Assembly (NCBI GenBank): GCA_937885735.1
Contig: CALABN010000138.1
Span: 1-19,278 of the forward strand
From: an uncultured Bacteroidota bacterium
GTDB lineage: Bacteria; Bacteroidota; Bacteroidia; Bacteroidales; SZUA-534
Direction: 5' to 3'
DNA length: 19,278 nt
Part shown: in pieces, positions 1-7,728 of the stretch
How the letters are laid out: every line of letters begins with the position of its first letter
How positions within the stretch are numbered: the stretch's first letter is position 1
Translations under genes and position numbers: made by a program
The notes under the pieces: generated by a model
What the model was told of the DNA's origin: nothing
The model's input: the letters and a program-made list of their open reading frames with translations, nothing else
Database searches by the model: none

Positions 1-13
1 AAAATCTGTTTAA

Positions 14-50
14 TCTGTGTCATCTGCGTTCTATACGCGTTAGCGGACAC
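14..50 (+). repeat. Composite direct repeat, copy 1 (uninterrupted)
   Basis: Three words occur in the same order here and again at 198-250: TCTGTGTC (14-21), TGCGTTC (25-31) and AGCGGACAC (42-50). In this copy the first two words are separated by only three bases. The preceding bases 3-24 are themselves a run of degenerate ~10-bp units built on AATCTGTG. From memory, such ATCTGTGT/ATCTGCG strings are common in Bacteroidota intergenic DNA, but I cannot search for them. No gene is supported in 1-268. Confidence 0.5.
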
Positions 51-161
51 CAATAATAAAATTTCAGGATTATTTGGGCTCGTCTGTCGAACCACAAATA
101 TTTTGTTTGCCAATTTGTAGCCATACATTTCTATATTCGTTACTTTCGAACCAGAAAAGAT

Positions 162-169
162 TAGATTTG
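162..169 (+). promoter_or_regulatory. Possible -7 box upstream of folP
   Basis: TAGATTTG matches the Bacteroidota -7 consensus TAnnTTTG. The -33 position has at best TTCG at 136-139 with a 22-base spacer, so the match is incomplete. The box lies about 100 bases before the folP start, with the palindrome-bearing repeat copy 2 in between, so that repeat would be in the leader if this promoter is used. Confidence 0.25.
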
Positions 170-197
170 GTTCAAATTTTGAATGTTCATTAAACAT

Positions 198-250
198 TCT
201 GTGTCTCCCGATAGGAATCGGGATGCGTTCAAAAATGAGTCAGCGGACAC
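198..250 (+). repeat. Composite direct repeat, copy 2, with 18-bp palindrome
   Basis: The words TCTGTGTC (198-205), TGCGTTC (224-230) and AGCGGACAC (242-250) repeat copy 1. Between the first two words sits a hairpin, TCCCGAT-AGGA-ATCGGGA (206-223), with a perfect 7-bp stem and 4-base loop. In copy 1 the same place holds only three bases. The second and third words are 10 and 11 bases apart in the two copies. The segment ends 18 bases before the folP start codon. Confidence 0.5.
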
Positions 251-268
251 GTAAAAAAAACGAAGCAA

Positions 269-1105
269 ATGTCGACAATCAATTGTAGAGGGAAGTTGCT
301 CGATTTGAGCCAGCCCAAGGTTATGGCGATAGTGAACCTTACGCCAGACAGTTTTTATTCTGAAAGCAGATGCCCGTCGGTTGACGAGGCCTTGTGCCGA
401 GTCGATGAGGTGGTGCGTCAAGGTGCCGACATCATCGATTTTGGAGCCTGCTCAACACGCCCTGGAGCCCAGGTTGTCGATGCCGACGAGGAATGGCGCC
501 GACTCTGTCCAGTGCTTGTGGCAACGCGCCGTAAATATCCCGATGCCGTCATTTCCATCGACACGTTTCGCAGTCAGGTTGCCGAACAGTCGGTGAGCGA
601 GGGGGCTGACATCATCAACGACATTTCAGCAGGTGCCATCGACGATAAAATGTTCGCTACGGTGGGGCGGTTGCAGGTGCCGTATGTGCTTATGCATATG
701 CGTGGTACGCCCGCCACTATGCAACAATTTGCCAATTACGTCAATGTAACTGCCGAGGTTATGTCCGAATTGTCGCAGTCGTTGCGTCGGTTGACCGATT
801 GTGGTGTTCACGACGTCATAATCGACCCAGGTTTCGGCTTTGCCAAGACTCTCGAACAGAACTATGAGTTGTTTGCCCATCTGTCCGATTTTGCGGTATT
901 CAATCGGCCATTGCTGGTGGGCGTCTCTCGCAAGTCGATGATATATAATTTGCTGAAGATAAAGCCCGAAGATTCCCTGAATGCCACTACGGTGCTGAAT
1001 ACCGTTGCCTTGTGTCAAGGCGCGTCAATATTGCGTGTCCACGACGTGCCAGAGGCAGTTCAGTTGGTCAAGGTTTGTCAGGCATTGACTAAAAAAGGCC
1101 AGTAA
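269..1105 (+). CDS. folP: Dihydropteroate synthase
   Basis: A 278-residue protein of normal family length. It condenses 6-hydroxymethyl-dihydropterin diphosphate with p-aminobenzoate to dihydropteroate in folate synthesis, in the cytoplasm, and belongs to the sulfonamide target family. The hallmark TIM-barrel motifs are in order: VMAIVNLTPDSFY at 18-30 (phosphate-binding Asn/Thr/Pro/Asp/Ser), ADIIDFGACSTRPGA at 53-67, ISIDT at 95-99, GADIINDISAG from 112, MHMRGTPATMQ, DPGFGFAKT and the C-terminal RVHDV. The motifs deviate slightly from the commonest forms (FGACSTRPGA rather than IGGESTRPGA; GFGFAKT rather than GIGFGKT). The start is chosen because the first motif begins at residue 18, as is usual. 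By eye the gene is richer in G+C than the receptor genes further right. In many Bacteroidota folP sits beside cdaA; here cdaA lies 6.6 kb away on the other strand. Confidence 0.96.
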   Translation: MSTINCRGKLLDLSQPKVMAIVNLTPDSFYSESRCPSVDEALCRVDEVVRQGADIIDFGACSTRPGAQVVDADEEWRRLCPVLVATRRKYPDAVISIDTFRSQVAEQSVSEGADIINDISAGAIDDKMFATVGRLQVPYVLMHMRGTPATMQQFANYVNVTAEVMSELSQSLRRLTDCGVHDVIIDPGFGFAKTLEQNYELFAHLSDFAVFNRPLLVGVSRKSMIYNLLKIKPEDSLNATTVLNTVALCQGASILRVHDVPEAVQLVKVCQALTKKGQ

Positions 1106-1120
1106 CCACTGACCTTTTTT
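1091..1120 (+). terminator. Intrinsic terminator of folP
   Basis: Six A, then GG-C-CAGT, a 4-base loop, ACTG-A-CC and six T. CAGT 1100-1103 pairs with ACTG 1108-1111, GG with CC, and the A-run with the T-run, with one C/A mismatch. The hairpin overlaps the last folP codons and the stop codon at 1103-1105. The A/T flanks would let it work on both strands. Confidence 0.8.
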
Positions 1121-1194
1121 GATTTGTCAAATTCGCTTGTGAGAAAATCCAAATGACGTTTCCGATTTTTTTTGCATTTCGTCCAATTCCTGCT

Positions 1195-1295
1195 GAATGT
1201 AGCATTGCTGTTTCTTTTAGTCCCGTTAGGGACATAAGATAGGTAGAACAGTGTGTGCCATTAAAAATTAGCGTGCCGTAGGTACGCAACATTCA
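1195..1295 (-). repeat. Hairpin-rich intergenic repeat-like sequence
   Basis: Two compact hairpins lie in the convergent gap between folP and the sigma gene: GTCCC-gtta-GGGAC at 1220-1233 and GCGTGCC-gta-GGTACGC at 1271-1287 (seven pairs including one G-U). The words 'GTCCCTAACGGGAC' and 'GCGTACCTACGGCACGC', read on the minus strand, resemble a family of dispersed intergenic repeats I recall from Bacteroidota genomes, often mis-called as short proteins. On the minus strand the second hairpin is followed by TAATTTTTAA, so it may also end the sigma-factor transcript. The family link is from memory; only the hairpins are seen directly. Confidence 0.5.
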
Positions 1296-1316
1296 AATTT
1301 GTCGATGTAGTTGGCT

Positions 1317-1850
1317 TTATGCGAATTGTACACTCTTTTCCTGACTGTATTCGTTCCAATATTCAGGCAATGCATTTATCAGTTTTTGGCGTGCAAAGAA
1401 AATCTTGCTCTTCACAGTCCCGATAGGAATGTTCAGTTTGTCGGCTATTTCCTTGTATTTGAAACCTTCAGTGTACATTTTGAATGGTTGGCGATAGTCG
1501 TCCTCAAGTTTTTCAACCTTGCCGATAATGTCCTTTATCGACGTTGACGATTCTTGCGACATCTCGCTTGATGCCGTTGAAAGGTTCTGCATCATTTCAT
1601 TCTTGTTGAAAATCTCGTTCGACTTGACGCTTCTTCGGTAACTGTTTATGAACGTGTTTTTCATAATTGTGTAAACCCACGACGTGAAATTTGTCGGGTC
1701 AGTGAATTTTTCCTTGTTGGCAAGGGCCTTAAGCATTGTGTCTTGTAGCAAGTCCTTTGCATTGTCCACGTTCAGTGTAAGTTTGTATGCATACATATGC
1801 AGACGCGTTTGCATATCAAGCAGTTTGTTGGTAAATTCTGTTGTATTCAT
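1317..1850 (-). CDS. RNA polymerase sigma factor, ECF (sigma-70 family)
   Basis: A 177-residue protein with only the sigma-2 and sigma-4 domains, the usual ECF size. Sigma-2 covers about 8-75 and includes the core-binding/-10 reading stretch DAKDLLQDT-like at 30-42 (here NAKDLLQDTMLKA) and FTSWVYTIMKNTFINSYRR at 55-73. A polar linker follows. Sigma-4 spans about 112-160, with the helix-turn-helix KEIADKLNIPIGTVKSKIFF at 133-152. It would direct RNA polymerase to a small promoter set. No FecR-like or other anti-sigma gene lies beside it, and the nearest receptor gene is 3.4 kb away, so it does not look like a classic FecI/FecR/receptor unit. The start follows from alignment of the sigma-2 helix near the N-terminus. 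No TAnnTTTG box is visible upstream on this strand. It is transcribed divergently from the AddB-like gene and convergently with folP. Confidence 0.93.
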   Translation of the reverse strand: MNTTEFTNKLLDMQTRLHMYAYKLTLNVDNAKDLLQDTMLKALANKEKFTDPTNFTSWVYTIMKNTFINSYRRSVKSNEIFNKNEMMQNLSTASSEMSQESSTSIKDIIGKVEKLEDDYRQPFKMYTEGFKYKEIADKLNIPIGTVKSKIFFARQKLINALPEYWNEYSQEKSVQFA

Positions 1851-2078
1851 TTTTGGGCCTATTGTGTGTTAAATAATACAACTCTAATTTAGGTTTTTGC
1901 ATCGTTTGTTGTTCCGTTGTCGCATTGGCGCAAATGCAGATTTTATTCCGAAACGATTTGCATAAATTCCGTGCGGGCATTGTTTGTCAACGGTTTGCGA
2001 GATTTTTACAAGAACCGCGTTTTACCCTTGTTTTTGACAACTATCAAAAATGAAATAATCACGACATATTTTGAAAAA

Positions 2079-2108
2079 TGCCACACGTCAATTTTTGCAT
2101 TGACGGCA
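2079..2108. other. Inverted repeat (hairpin or operator)
   Basis: CGTCAAT (2086-2092) and ATTGACG (2099-2105) form a perfect 7-bp inverted repeat with a 6-base loop. TGCC (2079-2082) can add pairs with GGCA (2105-2108) if C2086 bulges out. No T-run follows on the + strand, so a regulatory-protein site is as likely as a terminator. Confidence 0.35.
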
Positions 2109-2235
2109 TTCGATTTTTACCTTTTGTAGGTCGGAACTTTATCAGTTTTTCTGCGTAAAAAAGTTATTTCTCACAAATTTGTTTTTTAAAAGATGCGTTT
2201 TCGATGAAATTCTTTGTCCTTTTTCGCATACGTTT

Positions 2236-2329
2236 ATAAAGATGCCGATAAAAACAAAAAGCGCCGAAAAGTTCATATAACTCATTTTGTTATGTTTGTA
2301 TTTCAAACGGTGAATTTATAGAACTCACC
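2236..2329 (+). repeat. 90-bp conserved noncoding element, copy A
   Basis: This copy and 11221-11310 share a 43-base 5' block with 39 identities (2236-2278, with an identical core CCGATAAAAACAAAAAGCGC at 2245-2264). They also share a 21-base 3' block with 19 identities (2309-2329), which is a hairpin GGTGA-11 bases-TCACC. The 30 bases in between differ from copy B, yet contain a 5-bp stem GTTTG-tattt-CAAAC (2294-2308). A perfect -7-like box TATGTTTG (2291-2298) overlaps that stem. The element ends 13 bases before the AddB-like start codon, so on the + strand it could be promoter and/or leader. Its strand and function are unknown. Confidence 0.7.
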
Positions 2330-2342
2330 ATATATAATATGT

Positions 2343-5282
2343 ATGGAGACATTTTTGCACAGTGTGGCCAAATTCATTTTGGAAAATCATTCCAACGACT
2401 TGAAAAACAGTTGTGTTGTTTTCCCAAACCAGCGTTCAGAGGCATATTTTTCGCAGGAAATTGGCAAGTTGAACAAGGAAAATCCGAAAGTCATTTGGCT
2501 TCCTCGATACTTCACCATAGATGAGTTTATCCATTCCATTGCCAATCAGCGCATTGCCTCGCAGACAACGCAACTGGCGACATTGTTCAGGGTTTATCAG
2601 CAGGTGAGCAAGGAATTGGGTAAGGAATCCAACGAGACATTTGACAGGTTCTATCCGTGGGCTCAAATCATTTTGGCCGATTTCAACGACATCGACAAGT
2701 ATTTGGTTGATGCTCGTTCGTTGTTGCAAAACATCCAGGATATTAAGGAGATAGATAACGCGATTGATTACTTGACTGATGAACAGCGTCAGGCCATTTC
2801 CGAGTTTTTCAATGTCACTTTGGGTGGCGATAATTCTGAATTGAAAGATAGGTTTCTCTCTATATGGGAGTGCCTGTTGCCTATGTATGACAATTTCAAC
2901 AAGCAGTTGAGTGCCGACGGATTGACATACGAAGGACAAGTCTATCGTCAGGCATCTGAACGTGTCAAGTCGCCTGAATATCAATTTCCATTCAGCAAGG
3001 TTTTCTTCATCGGCTTTAATGCCATAACGCACAGCGAGGAGTCAATTTTCGAATCGCTTCAGTCGCAAGGGCGTGCTGTATTCTTTTGGGATTACGATGA
3101 CGAATACATCAATAACGACTTGCACGAGGCGGGGTTGTTTATGCGTCGCTTTGTCCGAAAATTCAAGATGCCCGACGGGCTCAACATCTGTCACAGTTTC
3201 AGCCGAAAGGATAAAAATATCAGCATTGTGGCATCGCCAACCGTCAGTGGGCAAATGACCGTGGCGTCAGAACAATTGGCAAAGATACCTGACAACGAGT
3301 TGTCGGAGACAGCCATTGTGCTTTCCGATGAATCGTTGCTTATGGGAATTTTGGAGCATACAAGCCCATACATAAGCGAGCGAAATGTCACAATGGGCTA
3401 CAAGGTCAAGAATTCAGTGGCGGGACAGTGGGTCGAATTGCTTATGCAGTTGCAGTCTAACAAGCGTGTCACTGCCGATGTCACTACGTTTTTTTACAAG
3501 AATGTGTTGGCGTTGCTTCAGCATCCGTTTTTTGCCTTCATCGATGGGCAGTTTGCAATGTCAATGGCAAGTCGCATCAAGGACGAGGCTATTTTTCAGG
3601 TCCCTGTCGATTGCTTTGCCGACAGCCAGTTTGCACAAATGGTCTTTGAATCCATTGACGGACATCATCAGTTTTCCGAATATCTTGTAAAGATTCTCAA
3701 GCAGTTAATGTCTGTTTGGGCGCAGTTGCCTGATGGTGAGAATGACAATTGGCTGATTCATCAGGAAATGGTTTACAGAATGTTGTTGCAGATTCAGCAG
3801 TTGGATACCGAATTGAAAGCCGAAAACCTTGTCGTTGAGATGCCCACATATTTTCAACTGGTGCGCAAGTGCTTTAACAGCCTCAAGGTGCCTTTTGATG
3901 GCGAGTCGATAAAAGGCTTGCAGATAATGGGCTTCCTCGAGACCCGTAACATCGATTTCAAGAACCTTGTTATCCTGAATGTCAATGAGGGCACCTTGCC
4001 CGTTGACGGAAACACCACATCGTTCATACCGTTTGGTTTGCGCCGTGGCTTTGGCTTGCCAACCCACGAGGAGCGTGAGGCTATGTACGCCTACTATTTC
4101 TACCGTCTCATTCAACGTGCTGACAACATAACACTTACCTATTTTGTAGGCAAGGCCGAAGGTAAGAAGGGCGAGCCAAGCCGATACATTCTGCAACTTG
4201 TTTATGGTGATTACAATGTTACGGAGAAGATGCTTCAGTCCAATGTCAGTTTTTCGGCAAGTGGAGCCCTTTCTATGGCCAAGAACGATTACACAATGCA
4301 GTTGCTCGATGCCTATGTCGCAGACGGAAAGAGTGGTGATGAAGGAAGGGCATTGTCGCCAAGTGCGTTGGTCATTTATCAGAAATGTCCGTTGCAGTTC
4401 TATTTCAGCAAGGTCTTGCGTCTTGAACCCGACGATGATATCGAGGAAAATATTGATGCCCGCCAGTTCGGCAACATTTTTCACGATGCTATGCACCTGA
4501 TTTACTCTGGTTTCTTGAAAAAGACAGTCAGTGGCGACGGTATCCGCAATCTTGACAAGGATTATATCCGCAAGAATATTGACAAGGCGTTTGTGAAGGT
4601 CATTTTCCCGAAAAAGAAAAACTTTGAGCAGGAAATTGAAACAGGGAATTTGCACATTCAGAAAATTCTCAACGGTAACAACAATATGATATACAATATT
4701 ATAACCAAGTATGTCAATGAACAGTTGAACTACGATGCCAAGACAGCCGACATTCAGCCAATTGAGTTCTTGAGCCTTGAGGATAAATACACGATGGAAT
4801 TCCCGATAGTGGTTGACGGCAGGAATTTGAACATCAAGTTGGGTGGCTACATCGACCGTGTCGACAAAACCGATGACGTTGTTAGGATAATTGACTACAA
4901 GACAGGTAGAAACGATATTGTTTGTGATAGTGTGGAAGACATTTTCAAGCCTGAAAACATTGATGCCTACAAAGGTGTGTTGCAGACATTAATCTATTGT
5001 ATGGTTTACAATAGCCAGCATCCTGATTTGAGTGTGTTGTCGTCATACCTGTTCAAGACCACCGAATTAAACACTGGAATCGACTTCAAAATTCACAGCA
5101 AGGCCAGTAAAGACAAGCAGGACGCCTTCGCCGATGGCAATTATTTGAGGGTGTCTGAATTGGTGAATAAGTTTGTTGTAGATATCTTGTCTGATATTTT
5201 CGATAAAAACAAGCCTTTCGTCCAAACTGACAACGTGAACGAATGTAAAAAGTGCAACTTCTTCTATTTTTGCGGGAAATAA
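2343..5282 (+). CDS. AddB-like PD-(D/E)XK nuclease family protein
   Basis: A 979-residue protein resembling the AddB subunit of AddAB helicase-nucleases, which process double-strand breaks for recombination; it should act in the cytoplasm. The C-terminal nuclease has the expected order: CPLQFYF with Cys682, FGNIFHDAMH with His714, GGYIDRVD with Asp838, IIDYKTGR with Asp851 and Lys853, then CKKCNFFYFC with Cys968, Cys971 and Cys977. Cys682 plus C-x2-C-x5-C matches the 4Fe-4S staple of AddB. The N-terminal part is helicase-like, with VVFPNQRSEAYF near the start and ILNVNEGTLPV in the middle, but I see no Walker A GxGKT, so it is probably a non-ATPase scaffold. No AddA/UvrD-type partner lies nearby. 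The start at 2343 is in frame; an ATG at 2339 is not. The next gene begins 19 bases after the stop, suggesting co-transcription. Confidence 0.88.
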   Translation: METFLHSVAKFILENHSNDLKNSCVVFPNQRSEAYFSQEIGKLNKENPKVIWLPRYFTIDEFIHSIANQRIASQTTQLATLFRVYQQVSKELGKESNETFDRFYPWAQIILADFNDIDKYLVDARSLLQNIQDIKEIDNAIDYLTDEQRQAISEFFNVTLGGDNSELKDRFLSIWECLLPMYDNFNKQLSADGLTYEGQVYRQASERVKSPEYQFPFSKVFFIGFNAITHSEESIFESLQSQGRAVFFWDYDDEYINNDLHEAGLFMRRFVRKFKMPDGLNICHSFSRKDKNISIVASPTVSGQMTVASEQLAKIPDNELSETAIVLSDESLLMGILEHTSPYISERNVTMGYKVKNSVAGQWVELLMQLQSNKRVTADVTTFFYKNVLALLQHPFFAFIDGQFAMSMASRIKDEAIFQVPVDCFADSQFAQMVFESIDGHHQFSEYLVKILKQLMSVWAQLPDGENDNWLIHQEMVYRMLLQIQQLDTELKAENLVVEMPTYFQLVRKCFNSLKVPFDGESIKGLQIMGFLETRNIDFKNLVILNVNEGTLPVDGNTTSFIPFGLRRGFGLPTHEEREAMYAYYFYRLIQRADNITLTYFVGKAEGKKGEPSRYILQLVYGDYNVTEKMLQSNVSFSASGALSMAKNDYTMQLLDAYVADGKSGDEGRALSPSALVIYQKCPLQFYFSKVLRLEPDDDIEENIDARQFGNIFHDAMHLIYSGFLKKTVSGDGIRNLDKDYIRKNIDKAFVKVIFPKKKNFEQEIETGNLHIQKILNGNNNMIYNIITKYVNEQLNYDAKTADIQPIEFLSLEDKYTMEFPIVVDGRNLNIKLGGYIDRVDKTDDVVRIIDYKTGRNDIVCDSVEDIFKPENIDAYKGVLQTLIYCMVYNSQHPDLSVLSSYLFKTTELNTGIDFKIHSKASKDKQDAFADGNYLRVSELVNKFVVDILSDIFDKNKPFVQTDNVNECKKCNFFYFCGK

Positions 5283-5301
5283 TCCCTATAAAAATAGTTA
5301 T

Positions 5302-7725
5302 ATGTTCAAGGCTTTGACAAAATCAGTGTGTTTGTTAGTTTTAATGCTGTCTGCATTTACGTCTGTGCAAGGCGAGGTTGTTCTTGCCCGTGGTCTGAAT
5401 GTGGTCGGCAAGGTGGTCGATGAAAAAAGTGCGGAACCAATCGAATTTGCGACAATAGCGTTATACAATGTGTCCGACAATTCGTTGAGTGGTGGTGGCA
5501 TCACCTCTGAAAGTGGTGAATTTTCCATAAAGAATGTCGGGGTAGGCAAGTATCGACTTGAGGTGGCTTTTATTGGTTATGTATCCACTTCGGTCGAAAT
5601 CACTGTTTCCAATGCCGATGTCAATGTCGGAAAAATAAAGTTGAAGCAAGATGTAAAGCAAATAGCAACCGTTGATGTGGTGGCTGACAGGGCTTCCGTC
5701 GATTACAAGATTGACAAGAAGGTCGTAAATGTGGGACAGCAACTGAACGCATTGTCGGGTACTGCGGTCGATGTTTTGGAAAATGTGCCTTCCATGAAGG
5801 TTGATATTGATGGCAATGTTTCGATGCGCGGAAGTTCTTCATTCACTGTCCTTATCGATGGCCGTCCTACGCCTCTTGATGCATCTGATGCTTTGAGGCA
5901 GATTCCTGCCAGCAGTATTGAAAATATTGAGATTATAACCAACCCTTCGGCAAAATACGAGCCTGACGGTGCTTCTGGTGTGTTGAATATCATCACAAAG
6001 AAAAATTCGCTGAATGGTTTCAGCGGTATTTTCAATGTCAATGCTGGTATTCCTAAACGTATGGGTGGTGATTTCATTTTGGATTATCGTACAAGGGGTT
6101 GGCATTTTTTTGCAGGCGCCAACGGCCGTATTAATGAAAACGAGTCGGAATCTGACAGGACACGTTGGGTAGAGACAAATGGAGTAAGGTCATACACGCT
6201 TGCATCTGGAAAATCTCATCGAAAAAACAATGGTTGGGGATTGAATGGCGGTGCCGATTATCAGTTGACTGAAAATGTTGTATTTGGCTTCAATTTCCGT
6301 TATGGTAACCATACTAACGCAAATGACAATTCTATGGATTATTTGCTTTATGACCTTGGCGGGACTGACACCACAACATACGTAAGCAACGGCAACAGTA
6401 GCAACGGCGGACATTTCAAGTCGTTGAGCGTTTTTTACAGTCAGGTTTTCGGAAACAAGGAGCATACTCTTGATATTCAGCTGAACCTGAATGGTCGCGA
6501 CAACGACCAGGAATCTGAAAACAATATGGTTGACACAAATGGTGACATTTATTACGGGCAGAAAAACAATCAGTCAGGTCCAGGTAACGGTTATAGGTTC
6601 AAAATCGATTATGTGAGGCCACTGTCTGAATTCTCAAAATTGAGTTTGGGCGGGCAAGGCCGTTTGTCGCCCAGTGACGACAAATATGAGGTTAACAGTT
6701 TCGATACCAGTGTTATGACTTATGTCCGTCAAGATGCCTATAGTTATGAAACCAAATACTTGCGTCAGACATATTCGTTGTATGCAATGTTTGCCAGTTC
6801 AATTGGCAAGTTTGGATATCAATGCGGTGTCCGAGGCGAATATACCTATCAGAATCTTGAATTGTCAGGTGGCAATGGAACTTACAAATATTCCGAGCCG
6901 GCATTTTTCCCGACATTTCACATGTCATACGAACTTCCTGCATCTCAACAAATGATGTTGAGTTATACCCGTCGTATCAATAGGGCAAGACCTTGGCAAT
7001 TGCAACCTTATGTTACTTGGCAGGATGCCTACAACGTCAGACGTGGTAATCCCGATTTGGAACCGGAATACGTGAATTCCATTGATTTTGGCTATCAAAA
7101 GAAATTTGCCGACAACTTTGTGGCTGTAGATGCCTACTACCGCATCACGCAAAATAAGATTGAACGTATCCAGACCATATACGAGGGTTATGATGATGTA
7201 ATTATGAATTCCACTCGCAATGTAGGTTCCGATTATGCCGCTGGCGCTGAATTGACATTGAATTACAGCCCAATCAAGTGGTATCAGTTGAACTTGATGG
7301 GTGATGTCTACGATTATCGAAAGGAAGGTGTTTACGATGGTGTCGATTTCTCACAACACAGTTTCAACTGGAATGCCAGAATGAACAATGTTGTCAAGAT
7401 TGGAAACAACACCCGTGTCCAGATTGACTTCAACTACAGGAGCAAGTCTGTAACCACACAAGGATATGAAAAGGCATTCTTGACGGCCAATGTGGCTTTG
7501 AAGCAGGAGCTATTCAATCGTAATTTGACTGCCACATTCCAGGCTCGCAATGTATTGAACACCATTAAGCGTGAAAACGTTACTGAAGGCCCATCGTTCT
7601 ACACAAACAACACATTCAAGCCACAGTGGCCTCAATTGTCTATTGTCTTGTCATACAAGATGAACAATTACATTGTTAGGGAAGAAGAAGAGGGTGGCAA
7701 CAACAACGACGGTTACGGAATGTAA
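5302..7725 (+). CDS. Outer-membrane beta-barrel protein, TonB-receptor-like, with carboxypeptidase-regulatory-like domain
   Basis: An 807-residue exported protein. A signal peptide covers about 1-24 (hydrophobic LLVLMLSAF, then SVQG). Residues about 33-115 form a carboxypeptidase-regulatory-like beta-sandwich (VVGKVVDEKSAEPIEFATI, later GYVSTSVEI). A plug-like segment follows at about 145-235 (DVLENVPSMKVDIDGNVSMRG, VLIDGRPTP, IENIEIITNPSAKYEPDGASGVLNIIT). The rest is a Tyr/Asn-rich barrel. This matches the Bacteroidota 'outer membrane beta-barrel family' group related to TonB-dependent transporters; the substrate is unknown. It ends with an acidic/Gly/Asn tail (EEEEGGNNNDGYGM) after the last strand rather than a terminal aromatic residue. 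No SusD-like lipoprotein adjoins it, so a glycan-utilisation pair is unlikely. It closely follows the AddB-like gene and converges on cdaA with only three bases between the stop codons. Confidence 0.9.
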   Translation: MFKALTKSVCLLVLMLSAFTSVQGEVVLARGLNVVGKVVDEKSAEPIEFATIALYNVSDNSLSGGGITSESGEFSIKNVGVGKYRLEVAFIGYVSTSVEITVSNADVNVGKIKLKQDVKQIATVDVVADRASVDYKIDKKVVNVGQQLNALSGTAVDVLENVPSMKVDIDGNVSMRGSSSFTVLIDGRPTPLDASDALRQIPASSIENIEIITNPSAKYEPDGASGVLNIITKKNSLNGFSGIFNVNAGIPKRMGGDFILDYRTRGWHFFAGANGRINENESESDRTRWVETNGVRSYTLASGKSHRKNNGWGLNGGADYQLTENVVFGFNFRYGNHTNANDNSMDYLLYDLGGTDTTTYVSNGNSSNGGHFKSLSVFYSQVFGNKEHTLDIQLNLNGRDNDQESENNMVDTNGDIYYGQKNNQSGPGNGYRFKIDYVRPLSEFSKLSLGGQGRLSPSDDKYEVNSFDTSVMTYVRQDAYSYETKYLRQTYSLYAMFASSIGKFGYQCGVRGEYTYQNLELSGGNGTYKYSEPAFFPTFHMSYELPASQQMMLSYTRRINRARPWQLQPYVTWQDAYNVRRGNPDLEPEYVNSIDFGYQKKFADNFVAVDAYYRITQNKIERIQTIYEGYDDVIMNSTRNVGSDYAAGAELTLNYSPIKWYQLNLMGDVYDYRKEGVYDGVDFSQHSFNWNARMNNVVKIGNNTRVQIDFNYRSKSVTTQGYEKAFLTANVALKQELFNRNLTATFQARNVLNTIKRENVTEGPSFYTNNTFKPQWPQLSIVLSYKMNNYIVREEEEGGNNNDGYGM

Positions 7726-7728
7726 TTG

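Larger units (their letters stand above)
1851..2342. other. Divergent intergenic region, sigma factor / AddB-like gene
   Basis: A 492-base gap with no convincing gene; the longest + frame (1917-2129) has no recognisable features. It holds the hairpin at 2079-2108 and, at its right end, copy A of the 90-bp element (2236-2329), which stops 13 bases before the AddB-like start. The remainder is AT-rich with runs of T and A and shows nothing else I can support. Confidence 0.6.

Noticed and set aside
161..421. 86-residue minus-strand ORF at the left edge
   Set aside because: It overlaps the folP start on the opposite strand, crosses the repeat copy and palindrome, and shows no recognisable domain.
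1089..1292. 67-residue minus-strand ORF in the folP/sigma gap
   Set aside because: It runs through the folP terminator and the hairpin-rich repeat. Its residues follow from the repeat sequence rather than from a protein family.
1418..1430. 13-base match (TCCCGATAGGAAT) to the palindrome at 206-223
   Set aside because: It lies inside the sigma-factor gene, encodes the NIPIGT stretch of the helix-turn-helix and lacks the second palindrome arm, so it is probably coincidence.
1917..2129. 70-residue plus-strand ORF between the sigma and AddB-like genes
   Set aside because: No known domain or promoter box; its span includes the inverted repeat at 2079-2108.
3705..4655. 316-residue minus-strand open frame
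   Set aside because: It lies entirely opposite the AddB-like gene, which has clear motifs throughout. The long frame is an antisense by-product.
5302..7725. SusC/SusD-type polysaccharide utilisation locus
   Set aside because: No SusD-like lipoprotein, glycoside hydrolase or hybrid sensor adjoins any of the three receptor-like genes in the window.
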